A DNA stretch of 64,000 bases from the NCBI GenBank assembly GCA_015056915.1, contig SVFK01000002.1:124001-188000 (forward strand). The letters are read 5' to 3'. Under the pieces are notes generated by a model, which saw nothing but the letters and a program-made list of their open reading frames with translations, made no database searches and had not been told where the DNA came from. How positions within the stretch are numbered: position 1 is the stretch's first letter; each line of letters starts with the position of its first letter. The DNA is from Lachnospiraceae bacterium. Lineage in GTDB: Bacteria > Bacillota > Clostridia > Lachnospirales > Lachnospiraceae. Shown in pieces: positions 26,942 through 36,287 of this stretch. A program made the translations under genes and the position numbers.

Positions 26942-27844
26942 ATGAATATTCTTGAATTGTCGCATGTATCTAAAAGCTTTGGTAGCAAAATGGTTGTTGA
27001 TGACATTAGCTTTGCGGTGCAGGAAGGGAGTGTATTTGGATTTATCGGTCAAAACGGTGCCGGTAAGACCACAACCATGAAAATGATATTGGGGTTGTTA
27101 CAACCGGATAGAGGGGAGATTTTTGTGAATGGAGAAAAGGTTTCCTTTGGGCAGAATCAGACAAATCAATATATCGGTTATCTTCCTGACGTTCCTGAAT
27201 TCTACGGATTTATGACACCAAAGGAATATTTGTTTTTGTGTGGAGAGATAACGGGACTTGACAAAACATCGATTTGCCATCGTGTGGATGAGCTGTTGGA
27301 AATGGTGGGATTGACTGAGGCAGATAAAAGAATCCAAGGCTTTTCGCGGGGAATGAAGCAAAGACTGGGAATTGCACAGGCATTGCTTCATTCACCAAAG
27401 CTATTGATCTGTGATGAACCCACATCGGCATTGGATCCTGTGGGCAGAAAGGAAATATTGGACATCTTATCAAATGTAAAGAAAGAGACTACCGTTGTTT
27501 TTTCTACACATATTTTATCGGATGTAGAACGTATTTGTGAAAAAATCGCTTTTTTGCATAATGGGGAAATAGCATTAAGTGGTGGATTAGAGGAGATAAA
27601 AAGCATCCGGGGAGGAAGTGGTCTGGAATTAGAGTTTTGTAAGCCGGAGGATGCATTGCAATTTGCCCAAATGTATTCCGGTGCGCATTGTCTGAATCAA
27701 GTACGACTTCGATATGATAAAAAGAAGAAGGATGATGTTCTGGAAATAATGAAAATTCTAACAGAGCATAATATACCCATTCAACGGATGGAAATGCTGG
27801 AGCCCAATTTAGAAGATTTATTTATGGAGGTGGTGGGAAAATGA
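26942..27844 (+). CDS. ABC transporter ATPase (YxlF-like)
   Basis: A 300-residue ATPase of the drug/peptide exporter branch. Walker A is GQNGAGKTTT (37-46), the signature is FSRGMKQRLGIAQALL and Walker B is LLICDEPTSALDP with the catalytic glutamate present. The C-terminal 80 residues form the usual regulatory extension. The stop overlaps the permease start by 4 bases (ATGA). Likely energises export of a small molecule or peptide; the substrate is unknown. Confidence 0.92.
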   Translation: MNILELSHVSKSFGSKMVVDDISFAVQEGSVFGFIGQNGAGKTTTMKMILGLLQPDRGEIFVNGEKVSFGQNQTNQYIGYLPDVPEFYGFMTPKEYLFLCGEITGLDKTSICHRVDELLEMVGLTEADKRIQGFSRGMKQRLGIAQALLHSPKLLICDEPTSALDPVGRKEILDILSNVKKETTVVFSTHILSDVERICEKIAFLHNGEIALSGGLEEIKSIRGGSGLELEFCKPEDALQFAQMYSGAHCLNQVRLRYDKKKKDDVLEIMKILTEHNIPIQRMEMLEPNLEDLFMEVVGK

Positions 27845-28611
27845 GACAGCTGGCGGCATTTACAAAAAAGGAGTTCATAGAAGTCTGGCGAACACATAAA
27901 TTTATGATTTTGCTGATTGTATTTTCATTGTTTGGAATAATGAATCCTGCTATTGCCAAGCTGACACCCTGGCTTATGGAACAATTTGCGGGCACTATGG
28001 AGGAGTCCGGATTGTTAATTACGGAAGTGACTGTAAATGCCATGACTTCATGGACACAGTTTTATAAAAATATTCCCATGGCACTCATTGTGTTTTTGTT
28101 GATGTTTAGTGGGATTATGGCAACAGAAATTCATAAGGGAACATTGATTAATATGATTACAAAGGGATTGTCCCGTAAAACAATCATTTTTGCAAAAACA
28201 ACAGTAATGATAGCATTATGGACGTTAAATTATTGGTTGTGTTTTGCTATTACTTATGCTTATAATGCGTACTTTTGGGATAACAGCATTGCCAAGGATG
28301 TTTTTTTTGCAGCGTTTTGTGTGTATATGCTTGGGGTATGGCTGATTTCTTTACTGATGTTAATGTCAACCATATTTACATCGGCTTCAGCGGTAACAGT
28401 CGGAACCGGTAGTGTGTTTTTTGTGCTATATTTGATTGGCATGTTGCCAAAACTCAAGAAATATCTGCCAACTAAATTGCCGGATGCCTTGAATTTATTA
28501 TTGGGAGTCGGTGAGAAGGGGGATTATGCCTTAAGCCTTGGAATAGCAGCATGCCTTGTGATAATACAGTTGGTGGCTTCAGTTTTGATTTTTAATAAGA
28601 AAAAAATATAA
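27841..28611 (+). CDS. ABC-2 type permease (YxlG-like)
   Basis: A 256-residue membrane protein with six hydrophobic segments (about 20-40, 75-95, 115-140, 150-178, 185-205 and 232-252). The EIHKGTLINMITKGLSRKTIIFAK stretch (about 95-118, split) is the coupling-helix region of ABC-2 permeases. It completes the three-gene export unit that starts at 26741; the ATPase overlaps its start. Confidence 0.9.
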   Translation: MRQLAAFTKKEFIEVWRTHKFMILLIVFSLFGIMNPAIAKLTPWLMEQFAGTMEESGLLITEVTVNAMTSWTQFYKNIPMALIVFLLMFSGIMATEIHKGTLINMITKGLSRKTIIFAKTTVMIALWTLNYWLCFAITYAYNAYFWDNSIAKDVFFAAFCVYMLGVWLISLLMLMSTIFTSASAVTVGTGSVFFVLYLIGMLPKLKKYLPTKLPDALNLLLGVGEKGDYALSLGIAACLVIIQLVASVLIFNKKKI

Positions 28612-28685
28612 GCATGTAAAAATAATGCATCATAGAAGGATTAACATAAATAATGCCATGGAATGATTTGACAAGAAATGAATGA

Positions 28686-28714
28686 TTGGCATGAAATAAA
28701 ATCTGCGATATAAT
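28686..28714 (+). promoter_or_regulatory. Promoter of nth
   Basis: TTGGCA (28686-28691), 17-base spacer, TATAAT (28709-28714), about 60 bases before the nth start. Confidence 0.75.
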
Positions 28715-28772
28715 AAGGTGCAAGATAATATAAACAGATTAGAAGGATAAGCAAAGCACTAGAGGTACTGCA

Positions 28773-29408
28773 ATGACTAAAAAGCAACTGGCTTTAGAGA
28801 TAATAGAACGCTTAAAAAAGGAATATCCGGATGCTGCCTGTTCCCTTGATTATGATGAGGCATGGAAGCTGCTTGTGAGTGTCCGTCTGGCAGCTCAGTG
28901 TACCGATGCCAGAGTAAATGTGGTGGTGGAAGGACTGTATGAGAAGTTTCCCACCGTCAATGCGCTGGCAGAGGCATCTGTCGCAGAGATTGAAGAGATA
29001 GTAAGACCCTGTGGGTTGGGGCATAGCAAAGCAAGGGATATCAGTGCCTGCATGAAAATTCTGCGGGATGAATATAACGGAATGGTCCCGGAGGATTTTG
29101 ACAAGCTGCTGGCACTGCCGGGAGTAGGAAGAAAGAGTGCCAACCTGATTATGGGAGATGTGTTTGGCAAGCCGGCGATTGTGACAGATACTCATTGCAT
29201 CCGTCTGGTCAACCGTATGGGATTGGTAAAGGGTATCAAGGAGCCGGGAAAGGTGGAAAAGGAGCTTTGGAAAATCATTCCACCCGAGGAGGGAAGTGAT
29301 TTCTGTCACCGCCTGGTATATCACGGCAGAGTAATCTGTACAGCCAGAACCAAACCCTACTGTGACCGCTGCTGCCTGCAGGATATTTGTAAAAAGACGT
29401 GGGTATAA
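28773..29408 (+). CDS. nth: Endonuclease III (base-excision DNA glycosylase)
   Basis: A 211-residue HhH-GPD glycosylase and AP lyase that removes oxidised pyrimidines. The hairpin LPGVGRKSANLIMGDVFG (about 112-129) holds the catalytic lysine, and VTDTHCIRLVNRMG carries the catalytic aspartate of the VDTHV-type motif. The C-terminal iron-sulphur loop reads C-X7-C-X2-C-X5-C, one residue longer in the first spacing than the C-X6 of the E. coli enzyme. All four cysteines are present so a [4Fe-4S] cluster is likely. Confidence 0.95.
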   Translation: MTKKQLALEIIERLKKEYPDAACSLDYDEAWKLLVSVRLAAQCTDARVNVVVEGLYEKFPTVNALAEASVAEIEEIVRPCGLGHSKARDISACMKILRDEYNGMVPEDFDKLLALPGVGRKSANLIMGDVFGKPAIVTDTHCIRLVNRMGLVKGIKEPGKVEKELWKIIPPEEGSDFCHRLVYHGRVICTARTKPYCDRCCLQDICKKTWV

Positions 29409-29460
29409 GAACAGAGTTTTACTGCATAAATTATAGCAAAGATACTTTAGGATAGTTTAC

Positions 29461-30600
29461 ATGGAAATTTATGTGGTAGAGCAGGGGGATACTGTAAATG
29501 CAATAGCAGCTGCCTATGGAATTGAGGCGGCGCAGCTGATTTTGGATAATCAATTGGTAGAACCGTACGAGCTTGCTGTGGGGCAGGCTCTTTTTATTGG
29601 AATCGGGGAGCGACAGCCCACTATGACAATAGCAGTCAGTGGTTATGCATATCCCTTTATTAATCAATGGGTGCTTCAGCAGACCTTACCTTTTTTGACG
29701 GAGTTACCTATCTTTTCTTATGGATTTACATTAGATGGAGAATTGATTCCGCCCTTATGGGATGACAGTTGGATGATACGCCTTGCTCTTATGAACGGCA
29801 CGCAGCCGATTTTGACCTTGACACCCTTTGGTCCGAATGGCAGATTTAACAATCAACTGATTTCATCTATTGTAAATAGTCAAGCATATATGGATAACAT
29901 TATTCAGAATATGCTGTTGCTGATGCAGGAGAAGGGTTATCAGGGGGTGGATATTGATTTTGAATACATTTTGGCCAGTGACAGGGACGCTTTTACGGAA
30001 TTTGTGAGGCAGGTAGCAGAAGCTATGCGGGCAAACGGATATCATACCTCTGTTGCGTTGGCACCGAAAACCTCCGCGGACCAGCCGGGACTTCTGTACG
30101 AAGGTAAGGATTATCGGGCGCTGGGACAGGTGGCAGACCATGTACTCTTGATGACCTATGAATGGGGTTATACCTTTGGCCCGCCTATGGCGGTGGCTCC
30201 GATTAATCAGGTGCGCCGTGTGGTTGAATATGCTTTGACAGAGATTCCTCGTGAAAAGATAGATTTAGGGATTCCCAATTATGGATATAACTGGGCATTG
30301 CCCTATGAGCGAGGCGTTACACAGGCACAGACCATAGGAAATGTACAGGCGGTGCGAATTGCTGTGGAGCGAGGCGCAGCAATCCAATTTGATGAATTAG
30401 CTCAAAGTCCCTATTTTCGATATAGGGATGTAGCTACAGGTGTGGAGCATGAGGTATGGTTTGAGGATGTTCGCAGTCTACAGGCTAAATTTGATTTGAT
30501 CAAGGAATTTCAACTGAGGGGATGTGGATACTGGCAGATTATGCAGTGGTTTCGGGCAAATTGGCTGTTGCTGCAGGAGAATTTTTATATCAGGAAGTGA
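29461..30600 (+). CDS. LysM-GH18 protein, spore cortex-lysin-like (SleL/YaaH type)
   Basis: A 379-residue protein with one LysM domain at the N-terminus (about 2-48, YVVEQGDTVNAIAAAYGI) and a GH18 TIM barrel (about 58-379). The catalytic motif GVDIDFEYI (about 161-169) keeps the D-x-D-x-E pattern with its glutamate. There is no signal peptide, as in YaaH/SleL proteins that are assembled on spores from the mother cell and hydrolyse cortex peptidoglycan at germination. Most relatives have two LysM domains; here one is seen. The ribosome site is weak (TAGGA). Confidence 0.88.
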   Translation: MEIYVVEQGDTVNAIAAAYGIEAAQLILDNQLVEPYELAVGQALFIGIGERQPTMTIAVSGYAYPFINQWVLQQTLPFLTELPIFSYGFTLDGELIPPLWDDSWMIRLALMNGTQPILTLTPFGPNGRFNNQLISSIVNSQAYMDNIIQNMLLLMQEKGYQGVDIDFEYILASDRDAFTEFVRQVAEAMRANGYHTSVALAPKTSADQPGLLYEGKDYRALGQVADHVLLMTYEWGYTFGPPMAVAPINQVRRVVEYALTEIPREKIDLGIPNYGYNWALPYERGVTQAQTIGNVQAVRIAVERGAAIQFDELAQSPYFRYRDVATGVEHEVWFEDVRSLQAKFDLIKEFQLRGCGYWQIMQWFRANWLLLQENFYIRK

Positions 30601-30625
30601 CATATTAGGACAGGTAGGATATAAT
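30597..30625 (+). promoter_or_regulatory. Promoter of pdp
   Basis: GTGACA (30597-30602), 17-base spacer, TATAAT (30620-30625). The -35 box overlaps the stop codon of the LysM-GH18 gene. Confidence 0.65.
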
Positions 30626-30698
30626 ATTTTATAGAGAAGCGTTATAAAGAAGTAATACCACAAGGTGTCGGAAGAAGCCATACAAGGAGGCAATGCTT

Positions 30699-32003
30699 AT
30701 GCGGATGTACGATATTATCATGAAAAAACGTAACGGTGGGGAATTGACAACAGAGGAAATTAATTTTTTTATAGATGGCTATACGAAGGGTGAGATTCCT
30801 GATTATCAGGTGTCTGCGCTGATGATGGCAATCTATTTTCGGAAGATGACAGAGGCAGAGACAAGTGCTCTGACTATGGCGATGGCACATAGCGGAGATA
30901 TGCTTGATTTGTCGGAAATCGCAGGATGTAAGGTGGATAAACATAGTACAGGAGGCGTTGGAGATAAGACCTCACTGGCATTGACACCTATGGTGGCTGC
31001 CTGCGGCATACCGGTGGCTAAAATGAGTGGAAGAGGACTGGGACATACCGGCGGCACCATTGATAAGCTTGAGAGCTTTCAGGGATTCCATACTTCGCTT
31101 AGCAGAGAACAGTTTATACAGAATGTGAATGCTATCGGTATTGCGATTATGGGACAGACGGCAGACTTGGCACCGGCGGACAAGAAGCTTTATGCCCTCC
31201 GGGATGTAACGGCAACAGTAGATAATATGTCGCTGATCGCCAGCTCCATTATGAGCAAAAAACTGGCGGCAGGTGCGGATGCCATTGTTTTAGATGTTAA
31301 GACCGGGAGTGGTGCCTTTATGAAAGCCAAGGAGGATGCCTTTGCCCTGGCAAGGGAAATGGTGCAGATAGGTAAAAATGCAGGCCGCAAAACCATTGCT
31401 GTTGTATCTGATATGGATCAGCCGCTTGGCAATGCTGTAGGTAATGCCTTGGAGGTTAAGGAAGCTATTGATACCCTGAAGGGAAACGGACCGGCTGATT
31501 TTGTGGAGCTGTGTCTGACACTGGGGGCACAGATGTTGTTGGCAGGCGGTAAGGCAGAGGATGAGAATACTGCCAGAGCCATGCTGCAGGAGACTATTAC
31601 GAATGGCAGTGCACTGGAGAAGTTTGCAAGCTTTGTGACCGCCCAGGGCGGAGATTCGGAAGCGGTGTATGATACCTCCCTGTTGCCAAAGGCTTCTATA
31701 ATAGAACCCATCCCTTCAGCTTGCGAAGGCTATATTCAGTCTATTGCCTGCGATGAAATCGGTATTTGTTCCTTGATTTTGGGCGGTGGCCGAGAGACCA
31801 AGGAAAGTGCAATCGACTTGTCCGTGGGATTGGTGTTATGTAAGAAGGTAGGGGATTATGTAAAGGTGGGAGAACCGCTGGCCCATATTCATGCCAATGA
31901 CCGCAGGAAGCTGGAGGCGGCAAAGGACAGATTCTATGCAGCATACACAATATCTGAAAAGAAGCCGGAAGAGATACCGTTTATAAAAGGTATTGTTGAG
32001 TAG
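30699..32003 (+). CDS. pdp: Pyrimidine-nucleoside phosphorylase
   Basis: Phosphorolysis of uridine and thymidine (and deoxyuridine) to base and (deoxy)ribose-1-phosphate. The 434-residue protein has the phosphate-site motif [16 protein letters not shown] (about 80-95), [11 protein letters not shown] and the C-terminal domain typical of the family. The ATG at 30699 is chosen because AAGGAGG stands 8 bases ahead; an ATG at 30693 is too close. Confidence 0.95.
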   Translation: MRMYDIIMKKRNGGELTTEEINFFIDGYTKGEIPDYQVSALMMAIYFRKMTEAETSALTMAMAHSGDMLDLSEIAGCKVDKHSTGGVGDKTSLALTPMVAACGIPVAKMSGRGLGHTGGTIDKLESFQGFHTSLSREQFIQNVNAIGIAIMGQTADLAPADKKLYALRDVTATVDNMSLIASSIMSKKLAAGADAIVLDVKTGSGAFMKAKEDAFALAREMVQIGKNAGRKTIAVVSDMDQPLGNAVGNALEVKEAIDTLKGNGPADFVELCLTLGAQMLLAGGKAEDENTARAMLQETITNGSALEKFASFVTAQGGDSEAVYDTSLLPKASIIEPIPSACEGYIQSIACDEIGICSLILGGGRETKESAIDLSVGLVLCKKVGDYVKVGEPLAHIHANDRRKLEAAKDRFYAAYTISEKKPEEIPFIKGIVE

Positions 32004-32041
32004 CAGTCATATGTAGCCGGATGCTCTCATATATTGTTAGC

Positions 32042-32386
32042 ATGAAAAGAAAAAAGAGCATTTTAAAAAATCTATATATTGACACAGACGATAACGTATC
32101 AAATGGCGGAAGCTCCGGACGGGAAATGTCCAAAACAGAAACGGTAATCAATACCCTACAACTGCCCAAGGATGTCTGCATGGGGGCGCTTAGGGTCACG
32201 CTTACAGGCAACAGGGAGGCATGGATTGAGAATTACCGTGGGATTCTGGAGTATTCCGACCAGTTGATTTTATTACAGGCAAAGACCTGTCAGATTTGCT
32301 TTGAAGGAAACCGACTTTCCATTGATTATTATACCAATGAGGATATGAAAATCAGCGGATGCATTAATTGTGTAAAATATTTGTAA
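32042..32386 (+). CDS. yqfC: Sporulation protein YqfC
   Basis: A small protein of about 114 residues. LQLPKDV, VTLTGNREAWIENYRGILEYS and the repeated beta pattern to the end match the YqfC family, whose members are expressed in the mother cell. The start is uncertain: the ATG at 32042 begins MKRKKS, as in relatives, but no clear ribosome site is seen; an in-frame ATG at 32021 is an alternative. It is followed at once by yqfD, its usual partner. The first 45 residues are longer than in Bacillus. Confidence 0.85.
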   Translation: MKRKKSILKNLYIDTDDNVSNGGSSGREMSKTETVINTLQLPKDVCMGALRVTLTGNREAWIENYRGILEYSDQLILLQAKTCQICFEGNRLSIDYYTNEDMKISGCINCVKYL

Positions 32387-32416
32387 AAACAGACGGAGAA
32401 TAGGCAGGAGGATTAC

Positions 32417-33640
32417 ATGATTGGTCTTTTGAAGTATATGAGGGGATATTTGCGGATAAAGGTTTGGGGTTTTTCTCCGGAAAGATTTATGAATCTGTGC
32501 AGCAACAAGGATATTCTGTTGTGGGATATTACCCGGGATGGGGATATATACTACATGAATATCAGCTTGAAAAGCTTTTATAAAATAAAAGGAATTGTCA
32601 GAAAAACAGGAGCTAGGGTAGCCATATGTAATCGATATGGACTACCCTTTTTTATTCCAACATTGCTTAAGCGGAAGGTGTTTCTGTTTGGACTTTTCCT
32701 TGCTGTTGCTTTTTGGATCTGCTCCTCCTTTTATATTTGGGATATAGAAATTACGGGTAATTATCAGATTACGGAAGATGTATTTGATAGCTTTCTTGTG
32801 CAACAGCAGGTGAGAATCGGCATGAAAAAAGATACACTGGACATTGCAGAGCTGGAAAAGGAGATCCGTAGAAGCTTTTCCCAGATAACATGGACGTCTG
32901 CAAAGCTTAACGGTACTAAGCTTATTATTGAGGTAAAGGAGAATGATGCCCCCATTCTTGAAGAAACAGTGGAGGAAGAGGGCGGTTATGATTTGGTGGC
33001 GGAATATGATGGCACGATTGTGTCAATGATAGTAAGAAGTGGCGTGCCTAAGGTAAGTATAGGTGATTCTGTGGAAAAGGGAAACCTACTGGTGGATGGA
33101 AAGGTTCCGATTTATAATGATGATACGACCATAAGAGCGTACAATTATGTACGGGCAGATGCTGATATTTTACTGGAGCATACAACAAGCTTTCATGCAA
33201 CACTTCCCTTTGATTATGTACAAAAGGAATATACCGGCAGAACTGAAGACAGATACTTCATACGAATAGGAGAAAACGAGTGGAAAATGCCGGAAAACAG
33301 ACCCTTTCTTCAATATGACAGTGTTATCAAAACCAATCAGCCACTGATATTTGAAAAGCTGTCAATTCCTGTATATCTTGGCAGCTATACCTATCGTGAG
33401 TATTTGAATGTAGAGTATGAATATACCTTAGAGCAGGCAGAAGCACTTCTCAATGAAAAAATTCTTACATTTATTACAGAATTAGAAGAAAAAGGGGTAC
33501 AAATTATTGAAAAAAATGTTAAAATAGATACTAGTGGTGGTATGTGGGTTGTTGACGGAGATTTTCTGGTGAGAGAATTGGTCGGCAAGAGTGTTGCCAC
33601 CGAAAAGCCTGATATGGGAGAGCAATTACTGAATGAATGA
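32417..33640 (+). CDS. yqfD: Sporulation protein YqfD
   Basis: A 407-residue single-pass membrane protein. A hydrophobic helix near 92-112 separates a cytosolic N-terminal region from an outer part with the FtsQ-like POTRA stretch (WDIEITGNYQITEDVFDSFL, split, about 113-133) and a later beta domain. YqfD is a sporulation protein required in the Bacillus mother cell; its mechanism is not settled. AGGAGG lies 6 bases ahead of the ATG, and the end overlaps phoH by 8 bases. Confidence 0.92.
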   Translation: MIGLLKYMRGYLRIKVWGFSPERFMNLCSNKDILLWDITRDGDIYYMNISLKSFYKIKGIVRKTGARVAICNRYGLPFFIPTLLKRKVFLFGLFLAVAFWICSSFYIWDIEITGNYQITEDVFDSFLVQQQVRIGMKKDTLDIAELEKEIRRSFSQITWTSAKLNGTKLIIEVKENDAPILEETVEEEGGYDLVAEYDGTIVSMIVRSGVPKVSIGDSVEKGNLLVDGKVPIYNDDTTIRAYNYVRADADILLEHTTSFHATLPFDYVQKEYTGRTEDRYFIRIGENEWKMPENRPFLQYDSVIKTNQPLIFEKLSIPVYLGSYTYREYLNVEYEYTLEQAEALLNEKILTFITELEEKGVQIIEKNVKIDTSGGMWVVDGDFLVRELVGKSVATEKPDMGEQLLNE

Positions 33641-34625
33641 GATTTCGATGAAACTGGATATGCCCATTGAGCATATGCAAAAGATATTCGGAATGCAGGA
33701 TGCATATCTGAAAAAGCTGGAACGTGATTTTAAAGTGACTGTGGTGGACCGCAACGGACAGGTGGTTGTTACAGGCGAGGCACAGAATGTAGGCAGAGCC
33801 AGCCGGGTACTGCAGCAGCTGACAATTATTTCCGAAAGAGGAAATGATATAGAGGAGCAAAGTGTGGATTACGCAATAGAAATGGGAAAAGAAGAACAGG
33901 AAGCAGTGCTGACGGAAATAGATTCTGACTGCATATGTCATACCATAAACGGTAAACCTATAAAGCCCAAAACCATGGGGCAGAAGGCATATGTGGATGC
34001 TATCCGTAAGAATATGATTGTATTTGGTTTAGGGCCGGCGGGTACCGGTAAGACCTATCTTGCCATGGCAATGGCCATTACTGCATTTAAAAATGATGAG
34101 GTCAGTCGTATTATTTTGACCAGACCTGCTATTGAGGCAGGGGAAAAGCTGGGATTTCTGCCCGGTGATTTGCAGAGTAAGGTCGACCCATATCTGCGCC
34201 CCTTGTATGATGCGCTGTATCAGATTATGGGAGCGGAAAGCTTTGCCAAAAACATGGAAAAGGGGCTGATTGAGGTAGCACCCCTTGCCTATATGAGAGG
34301 TCGTACGCTGGACAATGCTTATATTATTCTGGATGAGGCGCAGAACACTACCCCTGCACAGATGAAAATGTTTCTGACCCGTATCGGTTTCGGGTCCAAG
34401 GTGGTGGTGACCGGTGACTCCTCACAGAAGGATCTTCCTGTGGGAACCAAATCCGGTCTGGATGTGGCTACAAAGGTATTAGGCAATATTGATGATATTG
34501 CTTTCTGTAATCTGACTAGTAAGGATGTAGTAAGACATCCCCTTGTACAAAAGATTGTCAAGGCATATGACGATTATGAAGCAAAAGAAAAGACGAGAAA
34601 CAGAGAGAAGTATGGAAGAAAATAG
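33633..34625 (+). CDS. phoH: PhoH family P-loop ATPase
   Basis: A 330-residue cytosolic protein with an N-terminal KH-like stretch (about 1-60) and a helicase-type ATPase domain. Walker A is GPAGTGKTYLAMAMA (about 132-146) and Walker B is YIILDEAQNTTPAQMK. PhoH proteins associate with YbeY in RNA processing, and ybeY lies two genes downstream. The start overlaps the yqfD end and its own end overlaps the next start by 14 bases, so the block is tightly coupled. Confidence 0.95.
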   Translation: MNEISMKLDMPIEHMQKIFGMQDAYLKKLERDFKVTVVDRNGQVVVTGEAQNVGRASRVLQQLTIISERGNDIEEQSVDYAIEMGKEEQEAVLTEIDSDCICHTINGKPIKPKTMGQKAYVDAIRKNMIVFGLGPAGTGKTYLAMAMAITAFKNDEVSRIILTRPAIEAGEKLGFLPGDLQSKVDPYLRPLYDALYQIMGAESFAKNMEKGLIEVAPLAYMRGRTLDNAYIILDEAQNTTPAQMKMFLTRIGFGSKVVVTGDSSQKDLPVGTKSGLDVATKVLGNIDDIAFCNLTSKDVVRHPLVQKIVKAYDDYEAKEKTRNREKYGRK

Positions 34626-35790
34626 ACGAAAACTTACTTGGAAAAATATTCTGCCGGAGCTGGGTATTATGCTGTTGGCGGCAACCGGAATCTATATACA
34701 TGGTTTGGTGAATTCTACTAACATGGATGTAATTCTTAGAAATATGGTAACTGTTGCATTGGGCATTGCAATTCTGGGCTATGCGCTTCGGCAGGAATAT
34801 CTGAACTATATGCTGGCATACAATAACAGCGAGCATTTGCTAAGATTTTGGGTGGCTGTGGTTATTGGGCTTTTGATTTCCTTTGCCTGCATTTTCTTGC
34901 CCATGGCAGGGTGGCCTTTTCTGACGATTTATGTGATGCTGACTTTGTACAGCAGTCTCAGTATCGGTATATTGTCAGGTTCAGTGCTCTTGATTATACC
35001 TACCTTACTTGCCACAGCAACGGCCGATGTGTTTTTCCTGTATTTTGTAAGTGGTGTATTCGCAGCATATCTTTTCAGAAATCTGGAAAATGAATTCACC
35101 ATCGGTATTCCATGGCTTTTGTCCATGATGTGTCTATTGGTGTGTGAGACGGCTAATATTGTGTTGGTGGCAAACGAGCATTTGAGTTTTGAACTTTTTG
35201 TGGTGCCAATAATTAATATTATTATTTCCAGTATTTTATTAATCGGTTTTTTGAAAATATTTTCTGCTACGGTTGTGTATCAGTACAGGGAAAGCTATTT
35301 GGATATCAATGATACGGAGAATCCGATTCTTGTGGAATACAAGCAAAATAACAGGACAGATTATTTTCTTTGCGTACATACGACTTATTTTTGCGAAAGA
35401 ATAGCAAGCAAGCTTTCGTTGGATATTGATGCTTTAAAGTGTGCAGGCTATTATCATAAGCTGTACAGCAAGCTTGCAGGACAGGAAAATGCACCGGCGT
35501 TTCCTCCGCAGGCTGTAGCTATTTTGCAGGAATATCAGGAAAAGAGAAATGCTGTTGAACATAAGGAAACAGCCGTGTTGTTGTGTGCGGATGCAATCGT
35601 CAGCACAATTATTTTCATGTTCTCTAAGAACGGTGATAAGGTTCTGGATTATGAACAGGTAATAGATGCGGTCTTTAAGAAATTTTATGATGCGGGAACC
35701 TTTCATAATTGCGATATTACCATGCGGGAGTTAAAGACCATGCAAAAGATATTTAAGGAGGAAAAGCTCTATTATGACTTTTTACGTTGA
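34612..35790 (+). CDS. PgpH-position membrane protein with degenerate HD domain
   Basis: A 392-residue protein in the place where Bacillus has the c-di-AMP phosphodiesterase pgpH (yqfF), between phoH and ybeY. It has about seven membrane helices (residues 15-230) but only about ten residues between helices 1 and 2, so the large outer 7TMR-HDED sensor domain is missing. The cytosolic part keeps the PgpH layout (CVHTTYFCERIA near 254, GYYHKLYSK near 279, CADAI, and GTFHNCDITMREL near the end), yet the HD dyad reads HK and later metal histidines are not found. It is therefore unlikely to hydrolyse c-di-AMP. The start is the ATG at 34612, after AGAGAG; a longer frame to 34543 lies inside phoH. 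Confidence 0.8.
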   Translation: MEENRRKLTWKNILPELGIMLLAATGIYIHGLVNSTNMDVILRNMVTVALGIAILGYALRQEYLNYMLAYNNSEHLLRFWVAVVIGLLISFACIFLPMAGWPFLTIYVMLTLYSSLSIGILSGSVLLIIPTLLATATADVFFLYFVSGVFAAYLFRNLENEFTIGIPWLLSMMCLLVCETANIVLVANEHLSFELFVVPIINIIISSILLIGFLKIFSATVVYQYRESYLDINDTENPILVEYKQNNRTDYFLCVHTTYFCERIASKLSLDIDALKCAGYYHKLYSKLAGQENAPAFPPQAVAILQEYQEKRNAVEHKETAVLLCADAIVSTIIFMFSKNGDKVLDYEQVIDAVFKKFYDAGTFHNCDITMRELKTMQKIFKEEKLYYDFLR

Positions 35791-36274
35791 GAATGAGACA
35801 ACGACCTCTTTTCCCTTTGATGTGGAATCGCTGGTTAAACAGGTAGCAGAGGCTGTGTTAGATGCAGAAGCTTGTCCCTATGAAGTACAGGTGAATGTGC
35901 TGCTTACGGATAATGAAGGAATACATGCATTTAATAAAGAGTATCGGGGAATTGATAGGGAGACAGATGTACTTTCCTTTCCGAATCTTGATTTTGTCCG
36001 GGCAGGAGAGTTTACAATAGACGAGTGCCGTGAAGCAGATTATTTCGACCCGGATACCGGAGAGTTGATAATGGGTGATATTATCATATCTGTGGATAAG
36101 GTAAGAGAGCAGGCTGAGAGCTATGGACATAGTGAAAAGAGGGAATTAGCTTTTTTATTGGCACACAGTATGTTTCATTTGTGCGGATATGACCACATGG
36201 AGGCTGATGAGGCCAAGGTAATGGAAGAAAAGCAGGAAGGAATACTTAAGAAGCTGGGAATAACAAGAGATTAA
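35774..36274 (+). CDS. ybeY: Endoribonuclease YbeY (rRNA maturation)
   Basis: A 166-residue metal-dependent RNase for 16S rRNA 3'-end processing and quality control. The zinc motif appears as HSMFHLCGYDH (about 135-145), the H-X3-H-X5-H pattern of the family, with RGIDRETDVLSFP upstream. It overlaps the preceding gene by 17 bases; AAGGAGG lies 12 bases before its ATG. Confidence 0.96.
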   Translation: MTFYVENETTTSFPFDVESLVKQVAEAVLDAEACPYEVQVNVLLTDNEGIHAFNKEYRGIDRETDVLSFPNLDFVRAGEFTIDECREADYFDPDTGELIMGDIIISVDKVREQAESYGHSEKRELAFLLAHSMFHLCGYDHMEADEAKVMEEKQEGILKKLGITRD

Positions 36275-36287
36275 TTGAGGACGATAC

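Noticed and set aside
28668..28714. TTGACA at 28668 paired with TATAAT at 28709 as a promoter
   Set aside because: The gap of 35 bases is too long; TTGGCA at 28686 gives the proper 17-base spacing.
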